Of a stretch of DNA of 7,457 nucleotides, positions 1-6,259 are shown piece after piece. Both the position numbers and the translations under genes were made by a program. Below the pieces are notes generated by a model. It saw only the letters and a list, made by a program, of their open reading frames with translations. It was not told where the DNA came from and did no database searches. This DNA is from Eisenbergiella sp900555195 (lineage in GTDB: Bacteria > Bacillota > Clostridia > Lachnospirales > Lachnospiraceae), in NCBI GenBank assembly GCA_902492555.1, contig CABUMH010000141.1, positions 1 through 7,457 on the forward strand. Direction: 5' to 3'. Every line of letters begins with the position of its first letter. Within the stretch, counting starts at the first letter, position 1.

Positions 1-2
1 CC

Positions 3-185
3 GGACGTATACCCTCTTTGGGCTCCGCCGGGCGCTGCATGCTCTTTCCCGGGGCACGCTTCCGCTCGGCTTCAAACGTAACGGTACATAACGGGCCAAA
101 GGACGGCCCGCAAGTACCGACGTTTTCAGACGGCCCCGGGAAAGAACATGCAGCGCCCGGCGGAGCCCAAAGAGGGTATACGTCC
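3..185. repeat. 183-bp near-perfect palindromic element (giant hairpin)
   Basis: The arm at 3-55 is the reverse complement of 133-185 with a single mismatch (C42 opposite A146), so 52 of 53 positions pair. The 77-nt centre folds further. CGGGCC (92-97) pairs with GGCCCG (105-110) around a 7-nt loop, and AAACGT plus GGTAC (74-79, 83-87) pairs with GTACC plus ACGTTT (114-118, 120-125). The whole unit can therefore form one long cruciform or RNA hairpin. The outer arms are GC-rich, while the following 130 bases are AT-rich. No transposase lies beside it, and there is no T-tract as expected of a simple terminator. Candidate explanations are a palindromic repeat family (MITE- or REP-like), a structured RNA, or an assembly or inversion artefact at the window edge. 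The left boundary is only two bases from the window start, so target-site duplications cannot be judged. The structure itself is certain; its role is unknown. Confidence 0.9.
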
Positions 186-318
186 AACGGCTTAGCGCCA
201 ACAAATTTTATCTGTGCCCAGGGTAAAATATTTTCAATAAGATAATTCCATTTTGGGCAGCTTAATGATAGAATAGGGACGGATTGGGACGATAATTTTA
301 AGAAAGGGAACAAGACGG
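186..318. other. AT-rich intergenic leader upstream of the mraY-like gene
   Basis: This stretch between the palindrome and the first gene shows no convincing ORF. A TAGAAT at 269-274 resembles a -10 box but has no acceptable -35 at 16-18 bp, so I do not call a promoter. A ribosome binding site, AGAAAGGGA (301-309), stands 9 nt before the ATG at 319 and supports that start. CCAAC occurs twice (185-189 and 198-202) around GGCTTAGCGCC directly after the palindrome, which may belong to the same repeat. Confidence 0.5.
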
Positions 319-1284
319 ATGATCAATTATTTGGCCGGCGGAGCCGGCACGAAAACCATTGCATTTATAGGAATTTTGGTAGCGTTTGCGGCAACCTGCG
401 CGATGATGCAAAAGGGGATGTCCATCCTTCCCAAGGATCAAGGTAGACAGTTCGCGGTAGATGGGAAAAAATCAGCCGGGAAACCGCGCGGAGCCGGCTT
501 TTTGTTTGTGCTTGTATTCATTGTCACGGCCATTCTGTTTGGCAGAATGGATCGGGAAATCGTGATATATCTCATTCTGACGGGGGCGGCTATGATTACC
601 GGTTTTCTGGATGATTGCTCGAAGACGCCCTGGGGGGAATATAAAAAAGGCCTTCTGGATCTGATTATTGCCGTTATGGTGGCGCTCACTTTTTTGAACT
701 TTAACTCCAGCGAGATTACAGTGCTTCTGACAGGAAAGACTGTGACGCTTCCGCCGCTTCTGTTCGCTGTTCTTACGGTGATCCTGGTATGGGTATCCAT
801 TAATGTGACCAACTGTTCAGACGGTGTGGACGGGCTTTCCGGAACGCTGACAATCATTACGCTGATGACGATTTACCTGGTGGACGTGCTGCGTTCCCGG
901 GGAGATGGCTTCTCCTATTTGATCCTGCTGTTCTGTGTGTGTATTCTTGGATATCTGTGGTATAATGCGACGCCGAGCAGACTGATGATGGGAGATGCCG
1001 GTTCAAGAGCCATGGGATTATTTATCAGCATAGCGGTTTTAAAGACCGGAAGTCCCTTTTTGTATATTCCGGTGGCGTTGGTGTTGATTCTGGACGGCGG
1101 ACTCGGGCTGGTAAAAGTTTCCTTGCTCAGATTCCTGAAAATTCGGATCCTCACCCGTGTCCGTACGCCGCTGCACGATCAGGCCCGAAAGGTGTGGGAA
1201 TGGTCCAACACGCAGACGGTATTCCGTTTTGCAATCATCCAGATCATGCTCTGTGCTGCTGTGATTTTTATTGCAATGCCTTAG
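319..1284 (+). CDS. mraY: MraY-family phospho-N-acetylmuramoyl-pentapeptide transferase (divergent)
   Basis: 321 aa, the normal MraY length. The family transfers phospho-MurNAc-pentapeptide from UDP to undecaprenyl phosphate at the inner membrane face, giving lipid I of peptidoglycan synthesis. Visible motifs in order are GKPRGAG (about 54-60, at the place of the KxGTPTMGG loop), the DD pair in GFLDDCSK (D98, D99), NVTNCSDGVDGLSG (162-175; D168 and D171), GDAGSRAMG (225-233), and TPLHDQ (283-288). The usual triple His loop (HHH) reads HDQ here. About ten hydrophobic segments are spread along the chain. The start is supported by AGAAAGGGA 9 nt upstream. It stands alone rather than among division and cell-wall (dcw) genes, and is followed by lgt. 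It may be a second MraY paralogue acting on a related UDP-sugar (a WecA/TagO-like role is possible, but the loop sequences look closer to MraY). Family assignment is secure; exact substrate is not. Confidence 0.85.
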   Translation: MINYLAGGAGTKTIAFIGILVAFAATCAMMQKGMSILPKDQGRQFAVDGKKSAGKPRGAGFLFVLVFIVTAILFGRMDREIVIYLILTGAAMITGFLDDCSKTPWGEYKKGLLDLIIAVMVALTFLNFNSSEITVLLTGKTVTLPPLLFAVLTVILVWVSINVTNCSDGVDGLSGTLTIITLMTIYLVDVLRSRGDGFSYLILLFCVCILGYLWYNATPSRLMMGDAGSRAMGLFISIAVLKTGSPFLYIPVALVLILDGGLGLVKVSLLRFLKIRILTRVRTPLHDQARKVWEWSNTQTVFRFAIIQIMLCAAVIFIAMP

Positions 1285-1299
1285 GAAGGATGATATAAT
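1271..1299 (+). promoter_or_regulatory. Sigma-A-type promoter for lgt with extended -10
   Basis: TTGCAA (1271-1276) is followed by a spacer of exactly 17 nt and then TATAAT (1294-1299). A TG at 1291-1292 creates a perfect extended -10 (TGnTATAAT). The -35 lies within the last codons of the mraY-like gene and the -10 just after its TAG stop. Transcription would start near 1306, leaving a leader of about 120 nt before lgt at 1428. This gives lgt its own expression beside any read-through from upstream. It is called from sequence alone. Confidence 0.7.
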
Positions 1300-1305
1300 G
1301 ACCGC

Positions 1306-1427
1306 GAAGCGCAGTCCGGCAGGCATTGCGCCAGAATAAAACGGCAGACGGGACTGCTCGCTTTCAGGCGGGGATAGGGCGGACAGCGGGTGTTGTGAGG
1401 CATGCGGAAAGGAAATGAAAGATAATT
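1306..1427 (+). promoter_or_regulatory. Predicted 5' leader of lgt
   Basis: The leader between the predicted transcription start and lgt contains the inverted repeat GCAGTCC (1311-1317) and GGACTGC (1351-1357), a 7-bp stem closing a 33-nt loop. No T-tract follows, so it is not an intrinsic terminator. I recognise no riboswitch class. The ribosome binding site for lgt is weak: GGAAAGG (1406-1412) is 15 nt from the ATG, and GAAAG (1417-1421) is 6 nt away. An 8-codon frame (1415-1438, ATG to TGA) overlaps the lgt start out of frame. Confidence 0.35.
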
Positions 1428-2342
1428 ATGAAAAATGAGTTGTTTTCTATAGGTCCGATTACGATCTATGGATATGGGCTGATGATCGGAATCGGCGTAA
1501 TTGCCGCCTATTGTGCCGCGGAGTATCGCGCTAAGAAGCTGAAGCTGGATCCGGAAAAGATTTTCGGCTTGGTGATTTGGTGCCTGATCTTTGGATATCT
1601 TGGTTCCAAAATTCTGTTTTGTTTTACCGTGATGGATCAGATTCTGGCAGATCCTTCCTATATCCTGCATTCCCTGAGAAATGGCTGGGTGGTGTACGGG
1701 GGCCTGATCGGAGGAATTCTGGGAGGGTATCTGTACTGCAGATATAAAAAAATAAACTTTATGTCTTATTTTGACCTGGCGCTCCCGTCGGTGGCATTGG
1801 CGCAGGCATTCGGCCGTATCGGCTGTTTCCTGGCGGGATGCTGTTACGGCAAGGAAACGACCAGCCCCATTGGGATCACGTTTACCAATTCCGCCTATGC
1901 GCCGAACGGTGTGCCGCTGATTCCTACGCAGTTAATCTCCAGCGCGCTGGATTTCCTGAACTTTTTTGCGCTGGTTTACCTTTCCAAAAAGAAGAAAGCG
2001 GAAGGCCAGGTGGGCGGACTGTATTTGATCTTTTACAGCGTGGGAAGATTCATCCTTGAGTTTTTCCGCGGAGATGCGGAACGGGGAAGCGTAGGCAGCT
2101 TGTCTACCTCTCAGTTTATTGCGATATTTTCGCTGATGGCAGGAATCGTGATCGTGGTATTCAGCCAGCGCATGGCCGAGAGAGGTGTCCGCGTATTTAT
2201 GGTAGGGCCGAACGGAACGGCCTTGGACGGAGCAGTCTGCGATGAGAAGACGGAAGATTCCCGGGAGGAAGATGCTGCCCAGGAAGAAGAGGATGCACGG
2301 GAGGAAGCGCCAGAGGAGAGTGACCTCAATTCCGAAGGATGA
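1428..2342 (+). CDS. lgt: Prolipoprotein diacylglyceryl transferase (Lgt)
   Basis: 304 aa. Lgt moves a diacylglyceryl group from phosphatidylglycerol to the lipobox Cys of prelipoproteins, the first step of lipoprotein maturation in the cytoplasmic membrane. Visible features are the N-terminal IGPITIYGYGLMIGIG segment (8-23), VVYGGLIGG (88-96), the signature-like GRIGCFLAGCCYGK (129-142, with R130 at the place of the essential Arg of E. coli), PTQLIS (166-171), and EFFRGD (211-216, R214 as the second conserved Arg). Around seven hydrophobic segments are present. Y90 stands where E. coli Lgt has its conserved His103. The last 34 residues (271-304) form a hydrophilic tail dominated by Glu and Asp, beyond the usual catalytic core and likely cytoplasmic. 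It has its own promoter and ends at a hairpin terminator, so it can be expressed alone or with the upstream gene. Confidence 0.93.
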   Translation: MKNELFSIGPITIYGYGLMIGIGVIAAYCAAEYRAKKLKLDPEKIFGLVIWCLIFGYLGSKILFCFTVMDQILADPSYILHSLRNGWVVYGGLIGGILGGYLYCRYKKINFMSYFDLALPSVALAQAFGRIGCFLAGCCYGKETTSPIGITFTNSAYAPNGVPLIPTQLISSALDFLNFFALVYLSKKKKAEGQVGGLYLIFYSVGRFILEFFRGDAERGSVGSLSTSQFIAIFSLMAGIVIVVFSQRMAERGVRVFMVGPNGTALDGAVCDEKTEDSREEDAAQEEEDAREEAPEESDLNSEG

Positions 2343-2410
2343 AGCGTGCATGCCGCCGGCAGGAAAGGAAACAGGCGGAATGAGGATTCGGAAAGACAGC
2401 AAGATATGAT

Positions 2411-2456
2411 GGGCGGGCGGATATCTGAAAAGGAATTCAGAGATTCCCGCCCTTTT
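2411..2456 (+). terminator. Intrinsic terminator after lgt
   Basis: GGGCGGG (2411-2417) pairs with CCCGCCC (2446-2452). The stem continues, after a 2-nt bulge and one mismatch, with ATATCTGAA (2421-2429) against TTCAGAGAT (2436-2444) around the loop AAGGAA. TTTT (2453-2456) follows immediately. The stem is strong but the T-tract short, so some read-through is possible. It separates lgt from the dipeptidase gene and argues against any dipeptidase start upstream of it. Confidence 0.75.
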
Positions 2457-2481
2457 ATGCGGCAGGCAGGAAAGATAAGGA

Positions 2482-2502
2482 CAGTCCGGGGAAGCCGGAC
2501 TG
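2482..2502 (+). promoter_or_regulatory. Leader hairpin upstream of the dipeptidase ribosome binding site
   Basis: CAGTCCGG (2482-2489) pairs perfectly with CCGGACTG (2495-2502) around the loop GGAAG. It ends 8 nt before the ribosome binding site GGTGA (2511-2515). There is no following T-tract, so it is more likely a 5' stabilising or translation-modulating stem than a terminator. I found no clear -35/-10 pair between the terminator at 2456 and the gene. Confidence 0.45.
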
Positions 2503-2519
2503 CTGCTGAAGGTGAGAAT

Positions 2520-3536
2520 ATGTGCATGAAAATTGTGGATATGCATTGTGATACGATTGCAGAACTTCTGGAGCGGCGCAGGGGCGGTAGCGAAGAAGGG
2601 CTGCGGCAGAATCGGCTGCATGTGGATTTGGAAAAGATGAAAAAGGGCGGATACCTGCTGCAGAATTTTGCCCTGTTCGTAGAACTTTCTGAAAAGAAAG
2701 ATCCATTGGAAGAAGTGCTGGAACTGGCAGATCTGTATTACGAACAGATGGAAAAGAATGCAGACCTGATCCGTCCGGTTTACAGGTATGATGAAATTGA
2801 GAAGAATGCCCGCGACGGATTCATGTCTGCGCTTCTCACGATTGAAGAGGGCGGCGTATGTAAGGGGAATCCGGCGGTGCTGAGGATACTTTACCGCCTG
2901 GGCGTGCGCATGATGACGCTGACATGGAATTTTCCCAATGAACTGGGCTGTCCGAATCTGGAACAGCCTCCTTTGGGGAAGGAGAAGGGATTTGTCCCTG
3001 ATTTCCGAAAACCGAATAAGGAACAGGGGCTTACGGAAACTGGCTTTGCCTTCATAGAAGAAATGGAGAGGCTTGGCATGATCGTGGATGTCTCTCATCT
3101 GTCGGATGCAGGATTCTGGGATGTGGCGAAGGCGGCCAGAAAGCCATTTGTGGCAAGCCATTCCAATGCCAGGTCGGTCTGCGGATGGGTGAGAAACCTG
3201 GATGATGAGATGATCAGGTGCCTTGCGCAAAAGGGCGGTGTCATGGGGCTGAATTTCTGCCCTGCTTTCCTTACGGATACAAAGGCGGGTGAAGAAGCCT
3301 ATGGTTCCATCGCGGCACTTGTGGAACATGCGAAACATATTGTGCGGGTGGGAGGCGAGGAATGTTTGGGACTTGGCAGTGACTATGATGGGATCAGGAT
3401 ACATGATGAACTGCCGGATGCGTCGTATCTTCCTCTCCTGGAGGATGCACTGAAAAAGGGAGGGTTTACCCCTTCCCAGATCGAAAAGATTTTCAGCCAA
3501 AATGTGCTCAGACTGTACCGTGAGATCTTAAAATAG
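2520..3536 (+). CDS. Membrane-dipeptidase-like (renal dipeptidase, peptidase M19) enzyme
   Basis: 338 aa from the chosen start. M19 enzymes are zinc amidohydrolase-fold dipeptidases; some cleave dipeptides with a C-terminal D-residue. Candidate metal ligands and catalytic residues are H9 and D11 (DMHCDT, 7-12), E109/E110 (TIEEGG), H193 (VDVSHLSD), H204 and R208 (ASHSNAR), and D288 (GSDYDG). All expected positions are filled, so it is probably active. No signal peptide or membrane segment is visible, so it should be cytoplasmic and act on imported or recycled peptides. The frame is open back to 2346, but that extension crosses the terminator and lacks family similarity. The ATG at 2520 has GGTGA (2511-2515) in good register. 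M3 (2526) is an alternative start. It likely heads a transcription unit with the SH3b and MATE genes. Confidence 0.9.
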   Translation: MCMKIVDMHCDTIAELLERRRGGSEEGLRQNRLHVDLEKMKKGGYLLQNFALFVELSEKKDPLEEVLELADLYYEQMEKNADLIRPVYRYDEIEKNARDGFMSALLTIEEGGVCKGNPAVLRILYRLGVRMMTLTWNFPNELGCPNLEQPPLGKEKGFVPDFRKPNKEQGLTETGFAFIEEMERLGMIVDVSHLSDAGFWDVAKAARKPFVASHSNARSVCGWVRNLDDEMIRCLAQKGGVMGLNFCPAFLTDTKAGEEAYGSIAALVEHAKHIVRVGGEECLGLGSDYDGIRIHDELPDASYLPLLEDALKKGGFTPSQIEKIFSQNVLRLYREILK

Positions 3537-3604
3537 TGAGAAACCTGTGAATGCCGCGGCTGTTCGGATGCCGGCCGCCGGCGGGAGTCGGAATAGGAGA
3601 ACGG

Positions 3605-4732
3605 ATGGATAAAGAACAAAGGAAAAAAACGGGTGACCGCAGGAAAACATATGGGAAAAAGGAAAAGAAGGCTATATATATTTATTACCGGAAAGCGGTG
3701 CGTTTTCTGAAGAGGCGCCGGAAGCTGGTTCTGATGGGAGGAGCAGGCGTGCTGGCTGCCATCAGCCTGATTCTGGTCGTTTGGGCCATCATGAAGGGTG
3801 TGGTGGGAAATCAGGATGTGCAGATGGAAACCGTGGAAGATGTACAGGGCGAGCCTTTTGAAGTGGTGGAGGCGCTTGAGGTGAATGCTTATCCGGAGGT
3901 AAATGACCTGATTGAACGGTATTTTGCCGCGCTTCAGGAGGGGGATGAAGAAACGCTGACCCAGCTGAGGGACAATACAGAAAACAAGGAACTTCTGCGC
4001 ATGCAGGAAAACAGTTCTCATATAGAATCCTATGACAATATTACCTGTTATACGAAATCGGGAATGGAAGAGGGCTCCTATGTAGTGTTCGCTTATTATG
4101 AAGTGAAATTCCAGGGGATCTATACGACGCTTCCCGGCATCACGCCTCTGTATGTGCGCAGGAATGAGGAAGGGACCTATTATCTTCATGATCTTTATCA
4201 GGATGATGAGGCAGCATCCTTTGCCAATGAGGTCGCCGCGCAGGATGATGTGGTGGAGCTGTATGCCCAGGTAAGTGACGAATACCAGAGCCGCCTGGAG
4301 CAGGATGAGGAACTGGCAGAGTATGTGAATGGATATATGGACAGCATGATGGCGGCGGTCGGTGAGGCACTGGAGGAACAGACGCAGTCAGCGCAGGAGA
4401 GTGCGGAAGCGGAAGAAAGTGCTTCTTCAGAAACATCAGGGGAAGGGCAGACGAGTGAAGAAAGCGGTCAGACGGAAGAAAGCGGACAGGCGGATGAGGG
4501 CAGCGGAAGCTCTTCCCAGCAGGCATCATCTTCTACTCAGGTTCCCAACAGCGGAGAATATACGTTGACGGCGACCGTCAATATCCGGAAGGGGGCGTCC
4601 GATACTTCAGACCGGCTGGCTGTAGCATATCCGGGAGAAACGGTGGAAATTCTCATGAAACAGGCCGACGGCTGGACGCGGGTGAGCTATCAGGGCCAGA
4701 CCGGCTATGTGAGAAGCGACGTGCTGCAGTAG
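3605..4732 (+). CDS. Single-pass membrane protein with extracytoplasmic C-terminal SH3b domain
   Basis: 375 aa from this start; a longer frame from 3551 is disfavoured because AGGAGA (3595-3600) sits just before ATG 3605. Layout: Lys/Arg-rich cytoplasmic N-terminus (1-40), one hydrophobic helix (41-63), an alpha/beta region (about 95-200) with an NTF2-like flavour (PEVNDLIERYFAALQEGD, then Tyr-rich strands), a helical acidic stretch (205-258), a low-complexity Glu/Ser/Gln/Gly linker (about 259-317), and a C-terminal bacterial SH3 domain (319-375) with VNIRKGAS, GWTRVSY and GYVRSDVL. SH3b domains often bind cell wall peptides, so a wall-facing sensor or anchor is plausible. The N-in charge pattern puts SH3b outside. 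No enzymatic motif was found. It starts 68 nt after the dipeptidase stop with no terminator between, so co-transcription is likely. The NTF2-like call is tentative; SH3b is firm. Confidence 0.8.
   Translation: MDKEQRKKTGDRRKTYGKKEKKAIYIYYRKAVRFLKRRRKLVLMGGAGVLAAISLILVVWAIMKGVVGNQDVQMETVEDVQGEPFEVVEALEVNAYPEVNDLIERYFAALQEGDEETLTQLRDNTENKELLRMQENSSHIESYDNITCYTKSGMEEGSYVVFAYYEVKFQGIYTTLPGITPLYVRRNEEGTYYLHDLYQDDEAASFANEVAAQDDVVELYAQVSDEYQSRLEQDEELAEYVNGYMDSMMAAVGEALEEQTQSAQESAEAEESASSETSGEGQTSEESGQTEESGQADEGSGSSSQQASSSTQVPNSGEYTLTATVNIRKGASDTSDRLAVAYPGETVEILMKQADGWTRVSYQGQTGYVRSDVLQ
4457..4492 (+). repeat. Two 18-bp in-frame tandem repeats in the linker of the SH3b protein
   Basis: 4457-4474 and 4475-4492 match at 16 of 18 bases (GAAGAAAGCGGTCAGACG versus GAAGAAAGCGGACAGGCG). 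They encode two EESGQ(T/A) units in the disordered linker. Such in-frame repeats can expand or contract and would change linker length without breaking the protein. Confidence 0.8.
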
Positions 4733-4764
4733 AATCTATAAAGAGGGAGAGAGAGCTAGGAAAG

Positions 4765-6159
4765 ATGACCAAAGAAATGGCGATGAAAAAGAGAAGCGCT
4801 GCGAAGGATTCCACAAAGGATATGACCGTGGGATCTCCCATGAAGCTGATCCTTGGGTTTGCGTTTCCCATGTTTCTCGGATTGCTGTTTCAGCAGTTTT
4901 ACAGCATGGTGGACACAATGATTGTGGGAAAACTGCTCGGAGTGAATCCTCTGGCCGGAGTGGGGTCCACAGGCTCCCTGAACTTTATGGTGATCGGATT
5001 CTGTACAGGTGTCTGCAACGGGTTCGCAATTCCGGTGGCACAGATGTTCGGCGCAAAGAAAGAAGAAGATCTGCGGAGATATGTGGCGAATTGTACCTGG
5101 CTGGCGATCGCTTTTTCTGTGATCCTGACGGGGTTTGTGGTTATTTTCTGTGATGCGATCCTGCACCTTTTGAACACGCCGGAAGAGATTTTCTCTTATG
5201 CATATGATTACATACTCATCATATTCTGGGGAATCCCGTTCACGTTTCTATATAACATTCTGGCAGGAATTATTCGTTCGCTGGGAGATGCGAGAACGCC
5301 CGTTATTTTTCTGGCACTTTCGTCCATCCTGAACGTGATATTGGATCTCGCATTCATTATTCTGTTTGGAATGGGAGTGGAAGGTGCGGCATATGCCACG
5401 GTGCTTTCCCAGGCAGTCAGCGGAGTGATCTGCCTGATCTATATGGTGAAAAAATTTCCGATTCTGAGAATTTCAGGACAGGAATGGAAAATCAGGCCGG
5501 TCTATATGAAAAAACTGTGTGCAATCGGAATCCCTATGGGGCTGCAGTATTCTATCACTGCCATTGGCTCTCTGATTATCCAGGCGGCGGTGAACGGACT
5601 AGGTGCGGCGGTTGTGGCCGGTGTTACTGCGGCGCAGAAGCTGTATTCCTTTGTGGCCTGCCCGATCGAGTCCCTGGGAGGGACAATGGCGCCCTACAGC
5701 GGACAGAATGCGGGCGCCGGAAAACTGGAACGGCTGGGCCAGGGAGTTCGCGCTGCGTCCATCTGCGGATTCATTTATTCCGGAGTCGCGTTGGTGCTGG
5801 TGCTCCTGTTCGGCAGGGAGCTTTGCCTGCTCTTTCTGGACAGCACGGAAACGGAAGTGATTGGCTATGCGCATCGCTTTTTGGTGTCAGCTTCCTGCGG
5901 CTTTTGCCTGCTGACCTTGGTGAACGTGGTGCGCTTTACCATACAGGGAATGGGATTCTCCGGATTCGCCATGACGGCCGGTGTGTTGGAGATGGTCGCC
6001 CGTGGAATTGCAGGATTGGTTCTGGTGCCTCTGATTGGATTCTGGGGAATCTGCCTCTCCCATCCGATGGCATGGATTTTTGCCGATTCCTTTCTGATCC
6101 CGGCATTCTTTTCCTGCAAGAAAAAGCTTGCGAACAGAAAAGAATGCGAAACATTCTGA
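4765..6159 (+). CDS. MATE-family multidrug/metabolite efflux transporter
   Basis: 464 aa, the usual MATE length, with about 12 hydrophobic segments in two homologous halves. MATE proteins export cationic drugs and metabolites in exchange for Na+ or H+. Visible hallmarks are PMFLGLLFQQFYSMVDTMIVG (35-55), IPVAQMFGAKK in the first half (89-99), RSLGDARTP (171-179) and the second-half counterpart GQNAGAGK (313-320). The first 20 residues are a hydrophilic cytoplasmic lead. TAGGAAAG sits directly before ATG 4765; Met5 and Met7 are possible alternative starts. It begins 32 nt after the SH3b gene and ends 7 nt before a strong terminator, so it is the last gene of the unit. The substrate cannot be inferred. 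A regulator gene is not adjacent. Confidence 0.92.
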   Translation: MTKEMAMKKRSAAKDSTKDMTVGSPMKLILGFAFPMFLGLLFQQFYSMVDTMIVGKLLGVNPLAGVGSTGSLNFMVIGFCTGVCNGFAIPVAQMFGAKKEEDLRRYVANCTWLAIAFSVILTGFVVIFCDAILHLLNTPEEIFSYAYDYILIIFWGIPFTFLYNILAGIIRSLGDARTPVIFLALSSILNVILDLAFIILFGMGVEGAAYATVLSQAVSGVICLIYMVKKFPILRISGQEWKIRPVYMKKLCAIGIPMGLQYSITAIGSLIIQAAVNGLGAAVVAGVTAAQKLYSFVACPIESLGGTMAPYSGQNAGAGKLERLGQGVRAASICGFIYSGVALVLVLLFGRELCLLFLDSTETEVIGYAHRFLVSASCGFCLLTLVNVVRFTIQGMGFSGFAMTAGVLEMVARGIAGLVLVPLIGFWGICLSHPMAWIFADSFLIPAFFSCKKKLANRKECETF

Positions 6160-6166
6160 TACATAT

Positions 6167-6203
6167 AAAAGCTCTTTCGGTAAGTTTGCCGAAAGAGCTT
6201 TTT
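6167..6203. terminator. Bidirectional intrinsic terminator between convergent genes
   Basis: AAAAGCTCTTTCGG (6167-6180) pairs perfectly with CCGAAAGAGCTTTT (6189-6202), a 14-bp stem around an 8-nt loop, with T-tracts on both strands. On the + strand it ends the MATE transcript. On the minus strand it ends the DUF3431-like transcript, whose inferred proper stop lies 58 nt earlier at 6260. Confidence 0.93.
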
Positions 6204-6259
6204 GTATACAGGATTTATGCGGAACAATTCCTGGCCAGGAGCATAAGGGGCAGCGCATG

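Noticed and set aside
18..245. 75-codon + strand frame in the left intergenic region
   Set aside because: It runs through the long palindrome and its loop, has no ribosome binding site, and its composition follows the GC-rich arms. It is a by-product of the repeat.
1298..1339. 13-codon ORF starting in the mraY-lgt gap, possible leader peptide
   Set aside because: Its ATG overlaps the predicted -10 box, so it would not be on the lgt transcript. It could only be translated from mraY read-through.
1311..2502. CAGTCCGG and GGACTGCT shared by the lgt leader (1311-1358) and the dipeptidase leader (2482-2503)
   Set aside because: One shared 8-mer arm brings the second arm automatically because both are inverted repeats. 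The loops differ in size and sequence, so coincidence is likely.
1932..3500. 522-codon minus strand frame opposite lgt and the dipeptidase
   Set aside because: It is the complement of two confident genes, with His/Pro/Phe-rich translation typical of antisense frames, and crosses the lgt terminator.
3570..3582. Short GC hairpin (GCCGG/CCGGC, 3-nt loop) between the dipeptidase and SH3b genes
   Set aside because: Only 5 bp with no T-tract. It is not a terminator, and the short distance between genes argues for co-transcription.
5865..6259. The 410-codon minus strand frame taken as the full DUF3431-like protein
   Set aside because: The part beyond the A8 tract crosses the bidirectional terminator and is antisense to the MATE gene. 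The alternative frame gives a sensible stop at 6260 before the terminator.
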